This document shows, piece after piece, positions 1 through 6,751 of a DNA stretch of 9,573 nucleotides. Location: contig JAEZQN010000271.1 in NCBI GenBank assembly GCA_023441145.1, positions 1 through 9,573 on the forward strand, read 5' to 3'. A program made the translations under genes and the position numbers. The notes under the pieces were generated by a model. It had not been told where the DNA came from. It did not search any database and was given only the letters and a program-made list of their open reading frames with translations. Within the stretch, counting starts at the first letter, position 1. Each line of letters begins with the position of its first letter. Origin of the DNA: Bacillota bacterium. GTDB taxonomy: Bacteria; Bacillota; Clostridia; Lachnospirales; Lachnospiraceae.

Positions 1-683
1 TCTAACACACCTGCAGTACCAATGACAAAAATAAATAGTAAAACCAAGATTGCAGTACTTTTATTTTTTCTAAAAAAGGTAACTTCATCTGCTAGTATCG
101 TGGGTATTTTCATACTACTCTTTTTCTGATGTTTGCTTAAGTTCACTTCTTTAAAGGATAGTGATATATAAATTGAAATGACACCAAAAATGATCGAAAT
201 CATCAAAGCAACATTGGCTCCAATATACATCATAAGAAAACCACCAGCAAGGGAAGCAAGGGTAATACTAAATGACGAAAGAAATCTCCCCCTAGAGATT
301 ACTTTTTCAAACTGATCCTCCTTCTTCTCAATTTTAAGAGAATCATAAATAAGGGCTTCTTCTGCACCTGAAGTGCATGCACAACTTATGCCCCAACATG
401 CAAAGCCTATTGCATATAAGGTAAAACTGCCCGAAGTAATCCAGGCTACGAAGCATAAGGTTTTTAAAAGACTGCCAATTACGATTAGATTCTTGCGGCT
501 CCAGCGATCCGCTAACACTCCACTTGGAATTTCTAGAAGAATCACTGGGATATTCCAAATCGTAAGTAAAAGGAATATTTCTGAGATAGCCATGCCACCA
601 TTTTCAAACATAAGCATGAAAATAGAATAAATAGGCATTAAGTCTTTTACAAATTGATAAACATAATATTTTTTGGTATTCAT
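1..683 (-). CDS. MFS-family efflux transporter, N-terminal part (runs off left edge)
   Basis: This frame is open from an ATG at 683 to the window edge, giving 227 codons without a stop, so only the N-terminal half of a roughly 400-residue protein is visible. The start is supported by AGGAGGA at 688-694, four bases upstream. The protein is strongly hydrophobic, with about six predicted membrane helices up to residue 227. Between helices 2 and 3 it carries the MFS motif A, GVLADRWSRK at residues 55-64, the hallmark of proton-coupled facilitators. The loop around residues 180-210 is hydrophilic and could be the central cytoplasmic loop. Family knowledge suggests export of a drug or metabolite, but the substrate cannot be read from the sequence. 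The gene lies 150 bases downstream of the aldehyde dehydrogenase on the same strand, with no convincing terminator between them, so read-through from that operon is possible. Fairly sure of family, unsure of substrate. Confidence 0.88.
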   Translation of the reverse strand, partial: MNTKKYYVYQFVKDLMPIYSIFMLMFENGGMAISEIFLLLTIWNIPVILLEIPSGVLADRWSRKNLIVIGSLLKTLCFVAWITSGSFTLYAIGFACWGISCACTSGAEEALIYDSLKIEKKEDQFEKVISRGRFLSSFSITLASLAGGFLMMYIGANVALMISIIFGVISIYISLSFKEVNLSKHQKKSSMKIPTILADEVTFFRKNKSTAILVLLFIFVIGTAGVL

Positions 684-750
684 TTTGTCCTCCTAATAAA
701 ATCATTTTTATACAGTTTTATGATTGAATAGGTGGACCTCGGGCTAAGGA

Positions 751-780
751 TTATTGGCCTGTATCTTTCCACATTCTCAT
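751..780 (-). CDS. Possible 9-residue leader peptide upstream of the MFS gene
   Basis: A short frame, ATG to TAA, encodes MRMWKDTGQ. It has a fair ribosome binding site (AAGGAAGT at 788-795, about seven bases before the ATG). It sits about 67 bases upstream of the MFS start. Short leader peptides precede several drug-resistance transporters and methylases, where ribosome stalling controls expression. Here a 6-bp inverted repeat (710-715 with 759-764, ATACAG/CTGTAT) overlaps the end of the frame, and an AT-only 6-bp hairpin (696-711) sits just before the MFS ribosome binding site. Neither is followed by a clear intrinsic terminator, so attenuation is only a guess. A frame this short can arise by chance. 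Confidence 0.25.
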   Translation of the reverse strand: MRMWKDTGQ

Positions 781-833
781 ATTCTCACTTCCTTTCCATA
801 TATAAATCCTTTCATATTTCTCTTGGCTATTCC

Positions 834-2213
834 TTATTTTAAAAACATTCGTATCAGTTTCTCATATAAAGAAGTATAAGGCTGATACCTCATTGGTAGA
901 TCCATAAAAGTCTTCTTATCTACAATACTACGATAGTGGGTAAAGGTGTCAAAGCCAGCCTTGCCATGGTAGGAACCCATACCACTTTCGGATACACCAC
1001 CAAAGCCCATATTGCTTGTTGCTAAATGAATAATGGTATCGTTGATACATCCGCCACCAAAGGTACAACCTTTTAAAATCTTGTCTCGATTCTTTTTACT
1101 CTGTGTAAAATGGTATAAGGCTAGGGGACGGTCATTCTCATTGACGTTATAAATAACTTCATCCAGACTGTCGAAGGTGAGAATTGGTAGGATTGGTCCA
1201 AAAATCTCCTCCTGCATAACAGCATCCTCCCAAGTTACTCCATCCAACACTGTCGGTTCGATCTGATTGGTAGCTTTATTTACCTCTCCACCATGAACTA
1301 TTTTTTTAGAATCTATTAACCCAAGCAAACGTGTAAAATGTTTTTCATTGATGATTTTACCGTAGTTCTGATTTTTAAGTGGTTTTTCTCCGTATTGCTT
1401 TGTAATCTGTCGTTTTAATTCTGCAACCAACTGCTCTTTTACAGAAGTGTGGCAATATATATAATCAGGAGCCACGCAGGTCTGACCACAATTTAAGAAT
1501 TTACCAAAGGCAATTCGTTTGGCTGCAAGGGGAATCTTTGCAGTAGCATCTACGATACATGGACTCTTTCCACCAAGCTCTAAGGTTACTGAAGTCAAAT
1601 TCTCTGCTGCCATACGCATCACCTGACGCCCTACGGTTTTGCCACCGGTAAAGAAGATATAGTCAAAGTGTTCTTTTAATAGGGCTTGGTTTTCCTCCCG
1701 TCCACCTGTTACTACATATAGGTACTCTGGTGGGAAGTTATCACGAATCAAGCTCTCCATGACCTTACTAGTTGTCGCAGCATAAGCGCTTGGCTTAATT
1801 ACTGCGGTATTGCCTGCTGCCATAGCGTCAATTAAGGGTCCAATGGTAAGAAGCACCGGGTAATTCCATGGGCTCATGATAAGAACTGTCCCATAAGGAA
1901 TTGGACTTTTAAAGCTTCTTGCTGCAAATTGTGCAAGTGGGGTAGCCACTCTCTTATTCTTTGCAAATCTCTTGGTATGAGCAATCATGTAGCTAAGCTC
2001 TTCTAGTGCCATTCCCGTCTCACACATATAGGATTCCATTCCACTTTTCCCTAAATCTTCTTTAAGAGCAGCATGTATCTCAGCCTCTCTTGTGATAATG
2101 GCTGCTTTTAGCTTCTTTAACATCTTTATACGAAACTCTACGGGTATTGTTTTTCCTGTTCTATAAAAAGCTCTCTGCTTATCTACAATTTTATTAATTT
2201 CTTTTTCAGTCAT
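834..2213 (-). CDS. NAD(P)+-dependent aldehyde dehydrogenase, class-3-like
   Basis: This 459-residue enzyme should oxidise aldehydes to carboxylic acids in the cytoplasm, using NAD or NADP. All catalytic landmarks of the ALDH superfamily are present: SPWNYP at 114-119, IKPS with cofactor-contacting K140, FTGG at 188-191, LELGGK with general base E212, GQTCVAPDY with nucleophile C246, and EEIFGP with E336. The GQTCVAPDY form, the roughly 460-residue length and the C-terminal DLPMRYQPY segment are typical of the class 3 (ALDH3-like) branch, which often acts on medium/long-chain or aromatic aldehydes. It is not a CoA-acylating AdhE-type enzyme. The ATG at 2213 has AAAGGAG (2219-2225) five bases upstream. 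It lies 70 bases behind the alcohol dehydrogenase gene on the same strand, so the two may act in series (alcohol to aldehyde to acid) under the divergent MerR regulator. The specific substrate is unknown. Confidence 0.95.
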   Translation of the reverse strand: MTEKEINKIVDKQRAFYRTGKTIPVEFRIKMLKKLKAAIITREAEIHAALKEDLGKSGMESYMCETGMALEELSYMIAHTKRFAKNKRVATPLAQFAARSFKSPIPYGTVLIMSPWNYPVLLTIGPLIDAMAAGNTAVIKPSAYAATTSKVMESLIRDNFPPEYLYVVTGGREENQALLKEHFDYIFFTGGKTVGRQVMRMAAENLTSVTLELGGKSPCIVDATAKIPLAAKRIAFGKFLNCGQTCVAPDYIYCHTSVKEQLVAELKRQITKQYGEKPLKNQNYGKIINEKHFTRLLGLIDSKKIVHGGEVNKATNQIEPTVLDGVTWEDAVMQEEIFGPILPILTFDSLDEVIYNVNENDRPLALYHFTQSKKNRDKILKGCTFGGGCINDTIIHLATSNMGFGGVSESGMGSYHGKAGFDTFTHYRSIVDKKTFMDLPMRYQPYTSLYEKLIRMFLK

Positions 2214-2233
2214 AGCGGCTCCTTTCTTGTTCT

Positions 2234-2261
2234 ACCAGCTATTATACACCAACTATTATGC
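2234..2261. repeat. Tandem 14-bp direct repeat between the two dehydrogenase genes
   Basis: Two adjacent 14-base copies, ACCAGCTATTATAC (2234-2247) and ACCAACTATTATGC (2248-2261), differ at two positions. Read on the minus strand the first copy contains a TATAAT hexamer (2241-2246), but no good -35 box lies upstream. The repeat could be a weak internal promoter or a regulator site for the aldehyde dehydrogenase, or simply slippage duplication. Confidence 0.6.
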
Positions 2262-2283
2262 TAGCTATGTTATTCCCTCTATC

Positions 2284-3495
2284 TTAATTCATCTTCCCAT
2301 TTTTTGCAATCCGATAATATTTTTCTAGCTCTTTGGCATTAAGAAGCACAGGAACTGGATATAAAGGGTTAGCCTCCTGGTCTGCAAAACGGGCTAACAG
2401 TTTAATATCCTCTTCTCTAATCTCCGGTATGGTAGACGGTATCTCCATCTGACGATTTAACTCCCATACTTTTTGAATAAACAATTTGGCTCCTACTTCA
2501 TAGGTCACATTGGACGAAGCCAGACCTGTATGAATGGCTAGCTTCCATAATTTCTTATAAATGTGACTGCCATAGCCTTCTAATACATAAGGAAGAAGTA
2601 CGGAGTTTGCCAAGCCGTGAGGGGTATGATAATGGCCACCAAGGGAATGGGCTATTGCATGTACATATCCAACATAGGATACCGTAAAAGCACATCCTGC
2701 CAAATAAGCAGCCCGAAGCATTGCCCCTCTAGCCTTAAGATTCTCTGGCTCCTGATAAGCGATTGGCAGATTCTCAAAGATTAGCTCAATTGCCCTTATC
2801 GCCTGTTTTCTAGTCTTTTTTGTAGTAGAACGACCAATGTATGCCTCTACAGCATGAGTCAGGGCATCTAAACCTGTTGTGGCAGTAAGACCTTTTGGTA
2901 AACCTACGGTAAGCTCTGGTGCTAGTACTGCATAGTGTGGGATAAGAGGAAAATCATTGATTGGATACTTTCGACTGGTTTTTTCATCTGTAATGACAGC
3001 GGCCACGGTAGTCTCGCTACCTGTGCCAGCAGTGGTTGGTACAGCGATTAAGAGTGGTAGACGTTTATGTACCTTTAGAATTCCCTTCATCGAGGAAAGG
3101 CTTTTCTTAGGCTTTACAATTCTTGCACCAGTAGCTTTGGCACAGTCCATAGCTGAACCTCCCCCTACAGCCAACAAGGCTTCACAGTGATACTTAAGAT
3201 ACATCTTTCTGGCTGCTTCTACGTTTGCAACGGTAGGATTAGTTACGGTCTCATCATAGATAAATACAGTAATTCCTGCCTTCTTACAGCCATCTTCAAA
3301 GGGTTTTGTCAGTCCTATCTGACGAATCCCCTGGTCTGTCACTAATAATAGTCTCTTTATCTTCTTGGCTTGAAGTAACTTCGGTACCTCATCTATTGAG
3401 TTCATAATAACAGGTTCCCTGTATGGTAGCAACGGAATTGCAATACGAAAACCTCCCTGAAATGCTCTACAATACACCTTTTTTAAAATATTCAT
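2284..3495 (-). CDS. Iron-containing (group III) alcohol dehydrogenase
   Basis: This 403-residue cytoplasmic enzyme should interconvert an alcohol and its aldehyde or ketone with NAD(P)H. It shows the Fe-ADH signatures in order: cofactor loop VGGGSAMD at about 110-117, PTTAGTGSE at about 153-161, the first metal segment GLDALTHAVEA with D210 and H214, and the second, HAIAHSLGGHYHTPHGLAN, with H279 and H293. These match the four metal ligands of FucO-type enzymes. I chose the ATG at 3495 rather than the in-frame ATG at 3501. The strong AAGGAGG at 3502-3508 touches the upstream ATG directly but lies six bases from 3495. It is the first gene of the minus-strand unit, with the aldehyde dehydrogenase next, and is divergent from the MerR gene. 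Its promoter has a 19-bp spacer of the MerR-activated kind. The physiological substrate is unknown; butanol-, propanediol- or lactaldehyde-type activities are all possible for this family. Confidence 0.95.
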   Translation of the reverse strand: MNILKKVYCRAFQGGFRIAIPLLPYREPVIMNSIDEVPKLLQAKKIKRLLLVTDQGIRQIGLTKPFEDGCKKAGITVFIYDETVTNPTVANVEAARKMYLKYHCEALLAVGGGSAMDCAKATGARIVKPKKSLSSMKGILKVHKRLPLLIAVPTTAGTGSETTVAAVITDEKTSRKYPINDFPLIPHYAVLAPELTVGLPKGLTATTGLDALTHAVEAYIGRSTTKKTRKQAIRAIELIFENLPIAYQEPENLKARGAMLRAAYLAGCAFTVSYVGYVHAIAHSLGGHYHTPHGLANSVLLPYVLEGYGSHIYKKLWKLAIHTGLASSNVTYEVGAKLFIQKVWELNRQMEIPSTIPEIREEDIKLLARFADQEANPLYPVPVLLNAKELEKYYRIAKNGKMN

Positions 3496-3515
3496 TTCCA
3501 TCCTCCTTCATCTGT

Positions 3516-3531
3516 GAAATCCATTGATTTC
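3516..3531. repeat. Perfect inverted repeat GAAATC-N4-GATTTC in the adh leader
   Basis: Six-base perfect arms (3516-3521 and 3526-3531) flank a four-base loop. The element lies in the presumed 5' leader of the alcohol dehydrogenase mRNA, just before its ribosome binding site, and overlaps the -35 box of the merR promoter on the other strand. It could be a weak mRNA hairpin or an operator for a second regulator. There is no direct evidence of function. Confidence 0.5.
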
Positions 3532-3552
3532 CAATAAATTAAGAGTTATTAT
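3524..3552 (+). promoter_or_regulatory. Sigma-A-type promoter of the merR gene
   Basis: TTGATT (3524-3529) and TATTAT (3547-3552) are separated by the ideal 17 bases. Transcription would start near 3559 and give a leader of about 35 bases before the ATG at 3594. The -10 box overlaps the opposing -10 box of the dehydrogenase promoter, and the start site falls inside the presumed MerR operator (3554-3572), which predicts negative autoregulation. Confidence 0.6.
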
Positions 3553-3578
3553 AAAGGTGGGGGTTACACCCATGTCAA
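3548..3578 (-). promoter_or_regulatory. MerR-type activated promoter and operator of the dehydrogenase operon
   Basis: Read on the minus strand, a perfect TTGACA (3578-3573) and a perfect TATAAT (3553-3548) are separated by 19 bases instead of 17. The spacer contains a GGTG/CACC dyad with a seven-base loop, centred exactly on spacer position 10. Overlong 19-20 bp spacers with a central dyad are the hallmark of promoters that MerR-family activators untwist. Transcription would start near 3541, leaving a leader of about 46 bases. An alternative perfect dyad, GGGT-N3-ACCC, also exists but is off centre. Confidence 0.8.
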
Positions 3579-3593
3579 GAGGAGGTAGATGGT

Positions 3594-4412
3594 ATGAATG
3601 TGTCCAATGAATACTGTATCCCAGCTGGTGCCTTTGCCAAGCTATGCAATACCACTAGGGATACCTTGCGTTACTATGAGAAAGAGGGCATCCTTATTCC
3701 ACATAGAAATCCAAACAACAATTATGGTTACTACAGTTATGCCCAGATGACCTCCTATTATTTCATTGCTACCTTTCGAAACTTGGGTTGTCCAGTAAAT
3801 GAAATCCGTGCCTTTCTTAAAGCCGAAAGTCCAGAAGCCTTTGACCCCTTTATTAATAAGCAATACGATGCTCTTCTACAAATGCAGCAGGAATTAGAGC
3901 ACAAGATTGCTTCCCTTTCTATGTCCTTACTACTAATTGATAAGATGCGCTCCTGTCCAGATGCAGAGCCTATTCTATCTACCTTGCCACGTTCTATTCG
4001 TTTCCGTAAAACAAAGATTGGAATAAATGCCTACCATGCTGAGGACTTGCTGCCAGATTTAAAGCGCCATATTTTACGATGTCAAAACGATTATGAGACC
4101 ACCACGTTTCCTATTGGTGTAGCCATCTCCTTAAAAGATTTTCACCAAGGTGGATACCGTTATGATCATATTGTGAGCTTTACAAAAAGTAAGGGAGAAG
4201 ACACTACCTCTCTTCCCCTTGAACAAATTCTATGTTGCGTATACCGAAGCCAGTCTGAGGATATTACCCTCCTCTACCAAAAGATGAGCGAGTATGCCAC
4301 AAAACATGATTTCACTATGTGCTCTGATGTATATAGTATCAGTCTCATTAATGCCGTGTATCCTGATGATGCACATTTATATTTAAAGTTTATCTTTGTC
4401 TGCGTAAAATAA
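3594..4412 (+). CDS. MerR-family transcriptional regulator with probable BmrR/GyrI-like effector domain
   Basis: This 272-residue DNA-binding regulator has the MerR layout. The winged helix-turn-helix spans about 8-75, with FAKLCNTTRDTLRYYEKEG at 14-32. A dimerising helix follows at about 83-120 (QYDALLQMQQELEHKIASL region). The C-terminal domain, about 135-272, resembles the GyrI-like/BmrR effector-binding fold in length and in its Tyr/Phe- and Asp/Glu-rich strands, though its sequence is divergent. Such domains bind hydrophobic, often cationic, small molecules. There is no metal-binding cysteine cluster of the classical MerR/CueR type, although several scattered cysteines are present. The ATG at 3594 has GAGGAGGT about seven bases upstream. 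It is divergent from the alcohol dehydrogenase, whose 19-bp-spacer promoter it probably activates, and its own promoter overlaps that operator. The effector is unknown; an aldehyde, alcohol or antimicrobial is plausible. Confidence 0.92.
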   Translation: MNVSNEYCIPAGAFAKLCNTTRDTLRYYEKEGILIPHRNPNNNYGYYSYAQMTSYYFIATFRNLGCPVNEIRAFLKAESPEAFDPFINKQYDALLQMQQELEHKIASLSMSLLLIDKMRSCPDAEPILSTLPRSIRFRKTKIGINAYHAEDLLPDLKRHILRCQNDYETTTFPIGVAISLKDFHQGGYRYDHIVSFTKSKGEDTTSLPLEQILCCVYRSQSEDITLLYQKMSEYATKHDFTMCSDVYSISLINAVYPDDAHLYLKFIFVCVK

Positions 4413-4446
4413 AAAGAGAACCTTGTCTTACCATACGGTCCTCTTT
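4413..4446 (-). terminator. Rho-independent terminator of the EamA-to-flavoprotein unit, between convergent genes
   Basis: On the minus strand AAAGAGGACC (4446-4437) pairs with GGTTCTCTTT (4422-4413) over ten positions, including one G-U pair, around a 14-base loop, and runs directly into TTTTTATTTT. The element starts four bases after the flavoprotein stop. On the plus strand the same stem has an A-C mismatch and is followed only by CTCTCT, so it would end merR transcripts less well. Confidence 0.85.
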
Positions 4447-4450
4447 CTCT

Positions 4451-5044
4451 CTATAAACTTCTACCTATTTCATAGCTTTGCTTTAAAAATCTTGCCTGAC
4501 CCTCTTCTCGACTTCCTTCATTGTCAGTACCACGAGTCATTTCATCAAACACAAACATTTTCTTCTCTTCTGCCCTTGTATTGATACGGTCCCCCAACAT
4601 CACTGTCTCCATAGCTTCCACCTGCTGCCTACGAATAGGGTCTTTCAAACTCCCTCCCATGGTAACTAGGAAAACTGCCTTTTTAAAAGGAGATAGGGCT
4701 GGTGAATCTCCGTATGCAAAACCATAGGTCCAAACCCGTTGAAACCAACCTACAAGCTTGGCTGGTGCTTCCGTCCAAAACACAGGATAGATAAATGCAA
4801 TGGCATCTGCTTCCCTACACTTTCTCTGCTCCTCTAATACATCCGTTGGAACTGGTAGGTCCTCTTCATAAAAGGCTTCCCGTAGATACTCCTCTTCGGT
4901 AAAGGTCTCCTTAAAATCCATGGCATATAAGTCTGACACTTCATAGGTATGGCCTGCCGCGGTAAGTCCTTCTAAAAACTTCTCTTTGGCTTGATAAGTA
5001 AAGCTATTACTACTTGGATGTGCGTATACTACAAAAACCTTCAT
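4451..5044 (-). CDS. NAD(P)H:quinone oxidoreductase-like flavoprotein (flavodoxin fold)
   Basis: This 197-residue soluble protein begins MKVFVVYAHPSSNSF (flavin-phosphate loop at about 7-15), typical of the NQO1/MdaB/KefF family. It carries the family core YPVFWTEAPAKLVGWFQRV at about 86-104, followed by TYGFAYG, which lines the flavin site. Family members use FMN or FAD and reduce quinones, azo or nitro compounds by two electrons, avoiding radicals. Length is normal for the family. The ATG at 5044 has AAAGGAGA about 11 bases upstream, a little far. The gene starts 24 bases after the histidine kinase stop and is the last gene before the terminator at 4413-4446. It is therefore probably co-transcribed with the ABC/two-component genes, which suggests a role in a stress or antimicrobial response. 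The substrate is not deducible. A role as an ancillary subunit, as KefF serves KefC, is unlikely because no K+ antiporter gene is near. Confidence 0.9.
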   Translation of the reverse strand: MKVFVVYAHPSSNSFTYQAKEKFLEGLTAAGHTYEVSDLYAMDFKETFTEEEYLREAFYEEDLPVPTDVLEEQRKCREADAIAFIYPVFWTEAPAKLVGWFQRVWTYGFAYGDSPALSPFKKAVFLVTMGGSLKDPIRRQQVEAMETVMLGDRINTRAEEKKMFVFDEMTRGTDNEGSREEGQARFLKQSYEIGRSL

Positions 5045-5068
5045 CTTCCACCACTCTCCTTTCGCTTA

Positions 5069-5962
5069 CTATACCACTTTTTGGGAAAAATAACAGATAA
5101 AGGTAATCCAATTTTCTTTAAGATGAGCCTCTACCTCACAGCCCATATTGGTGGCTAGTAGCTTTACTATGGAAAGCCCAAGGCCCGTTGTCTTCCTAGA
5201 GGAGTCTGCAACATAAAAGCGATCAAATATCCGTGTTACATCAATCTGGCTATCAAGTTTCATATCATTTTTTATCTGTAACGACACCCTATCTTCCTGC
5301 TTTAGCTCCACTTTGACGCTGTGACTGGCGTGAGCCACACAGTTACGAAGAAGATTTTGAATAATTCGAAGAGTCATGTTTACATCTGCCTCTACCCATA
5401 TGTTACTTTCCTCTAGTTCTAGTGTAAGTCCACGTTGTTCAAATTCTGGAATAATCGAAGCAAGACATTCTGCTACCATATTGGATAAGGAAAAGGAAGT
5501 GATTTCTACCGTTGGCTTCATATCCAATAGATAGGAATACTCATAAAACTGATGAATGAGATATTCAAGCTCAGTAATACGGGCATTCATAATAGCAATA
5601 CGGTCTTTTTGCTTAGGAGCTACGGTTTCCTTCTCCAGTAACTGTAGATATCCTTTTATGGCAGTTAAGGGCGTACGAAGATCATGAGAGATGTTGGCAA
5701 TTAACTGTTTAAAATCATGCTCCTCATGAACGACCTTAAGACGGAGGGTCTCCTCCGCCTTAAGGCATTGATTGATGGAAATGGTAAGCTCATTTAGTCT
5801 CTTATCTAACAGTTCAATACTAACAAGCTGAGCTGACCCACTTTGCAATCGTTTCTCCAATATGCTGTTGATTCGCTCTACTTGTTTTCGCAAAAACAAA
5901 ATATAGCATACAAGGACAATACACAACACGATTAGTCCTACAATGATATAACTCAAGTACAT
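5069..5962 (-). CDS. Sensor histidine kinase with one N-terminal membrane helix
   Basis: This 297-residue kinase has a single hydrophobic helix at about 3-24, then a cytoplasmic, probably coiled-coil linker at about 26-85. The H-box is NISHDLRTPLTAIKGYL, with phospho-acceptor H93. The N-box is around RIIQNLLRN (199-207), the F-box RIFDRFYVADSSR is at 244-256, and the G2 box GLGLSIVK is at 260-267. The G1 region is degenerate: IKNDMK stands where a DxGxG-like motif is usual, as in many small kinases linked to ABC exporters. There is no extracellular domain, PAS or clear HAMP, so it probably senses through membrane partners such as the adjacent transporter. It should phosphorylate D50 of the regulator encoded upstream. 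The start ATG at 5962 follows AGGAG by only three bases. The gene begins six bases after the permease stop, whose TAG lies within the Shine-Dalgarno. Confidence 0.93.
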   Translation of the reverse strand: MYLSYIIVGLIVLCIVLVCYILFLRKQVERINSILEKRLQSGSAQLVSIELLDKRLNELTISINQCLKAEETLRLKVVHEEHDFKQLIANISHDLRTPLTAIKGYLQLLEKETVAPKQKDRIAIMNARITELEYLIHQFYEYSYLLDMKPTVEITSFSLSNMVAECLASIIPEFEQRGLTLELEESNIWVEADVNMTLRIIQNLLRNCVAHASHSVKVELKQEDRVSLQIKNDMKLDSQIDVTRIFDRFYVADSSRKTTGLGLSIVKLLATNMGCEVEAHLKENWITFICYFSQKVV

Positions 5963-5968
5963 TCACTC

Positions 5969-6751
5969 CTATTTAATCTCATCTTTTTTAAACAGCACAT
6001 TGGTTAAGGCTATCATAAGAACTATAAAGCCGATGGAAATACAAAGAATCTTTAGTAATTCTCCCTGTCCCATATCAAGGGAAATCATAGGATAGGAAAA
6101 TGGTGTATACTCCACAATGGTATCTAATACTGGAATCTTACTTATCATATTCACGAAGAAATCACACAAGAATCCTAGCACTACACCTACCACAGTAACT
6201 ACTACGGACTTCTTTACTTTAAAGGCAATTGGAATACAAAAGCTTAGCCTTGCCGCATATAGCACAATATTAATGAGCAAAACCTCAATGGCCTTAGCAA
6301 TACCCGCTCCATCTACTGGATAATTACTAGGATTCGCCATCATGGACATATTGGTGGAATAGGCTAAGGCTGACTGGAACTCTCCTTCACTAACAAAGCC
6401 TACAAAACCTGCAATGGCATACGGTAATGTTAACAAGGCAATGATAACACAGTATCCAATGGATTTACTGATGACAATGTTTCGTCGTCCACAGGAAATC
6501 GCATCATGAATATTCTTAGTGTCAAAGTCTCCGCAAATCGCTAAGCCTGCCATTAAGGCTCCCAATACTGAGAGGATAAAGATGTCAGACAGTCCCGATA
6601 GAGAGTCTGGAGTTATATTGACGGTACCCTTAGCAGCTCCATTGGATAATACTCCAAGAAGTATGGCACAAATGGTAGTTATTAATAAGCAAATTTTTAG
6701 TGCAAGTGATTTTCTATATTTATAAAATTCTGCATGAATTAGATTAATCAT
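5969..6751 (-). CDS. ABC-2-type transporter permease (BcrB-like)
   Basis: This 260-residue integral membrane protein has six predicted helices at roughly 17-36, 55-74, 97-119, 154-177, 182-202 and 232-254. Its first cytoplasmic stretch is IHAEFYKYRKS, and the segment GDFDTKNIHDAISCGRRN follows helix 2. Both features are typical of single-permease exporters of the bacitracin/lantibiotic-resistance class. I place the start at the ATG at 6751, which has AGGAGG (6760-6765) eight bases upstream. An in-frame GTG at 6760 overlaps that Shine-Dalgarno and would have no spacer. The reading frame overlaps the ATPase gene by eight bases, which implies translational coupling and a complex of two ATPases with two permeases. 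The substrate is probably a peptide antibiotic or other membrane-active compound, by analogy only. Confidence 0.9.
   Translation of the reverse strand: MINLIHAEFYKYRKSLALKICLLITTICAILLGVLSNGAAKGTVNITPDSLSGLSDIFILSVLGALMAGLAICGDFDTKNIHDAISCGRRNIVISKSIGYCVIIALLTLPYAIAGFVGFVSEGEFQSALAYSTNMSMMANPSNYPVDGAGIAKAIEVLLINIVLYAARLSFCIPIAFKVKKSVVVTVVGVVLGFLCDFFVNMISKIPVLDTIVEYTPFSYPMISLDMGQGELLKILCISIGFIVLMIALTNVLFKKDEIK

Noticed and set aside
343..558. A 71-codon minus-strand open frame with many cysteines
   Set aside because: It is in another frame inside the MFS gene on the same strand; the MFS frame has the motif A signature and a good start.
373..630. An 85-codon plus-strand open frame
   Set aside because: It lies wholly opposite the MFS gene, has no ribosome binding site and its translation looks like an antisense shadow.
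2957..3190. A 77-codon plus-strand frame opposite the alcohol dehydrogenase
   Set aside because: It covers the highly conserved cofactor region of the dehydrogenase on the other strand and lacks a credible start signal.
834..3495. A split AdhE-type bifunctional enzyme
   Set aside because: The aldehyde dehydrogenase is of the ALDH3 type with LELGGK and GQTC motifs, not the CoA-acylating AdhE domain, and both genes are full length.
3642..3863. A 73-codon minus-strand frame within the merR gene
   Set aside because: It is antisense to the conserved helix-turn-helix region and is explained by it.
6117..6323. Plus-strand frames opposite the ABC, kinase and flavoprotein genes (also near 4521, 6519, 6750 and 7456)
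   Set aside because: All lie inside well-supported genes on the other strand and show no family features.
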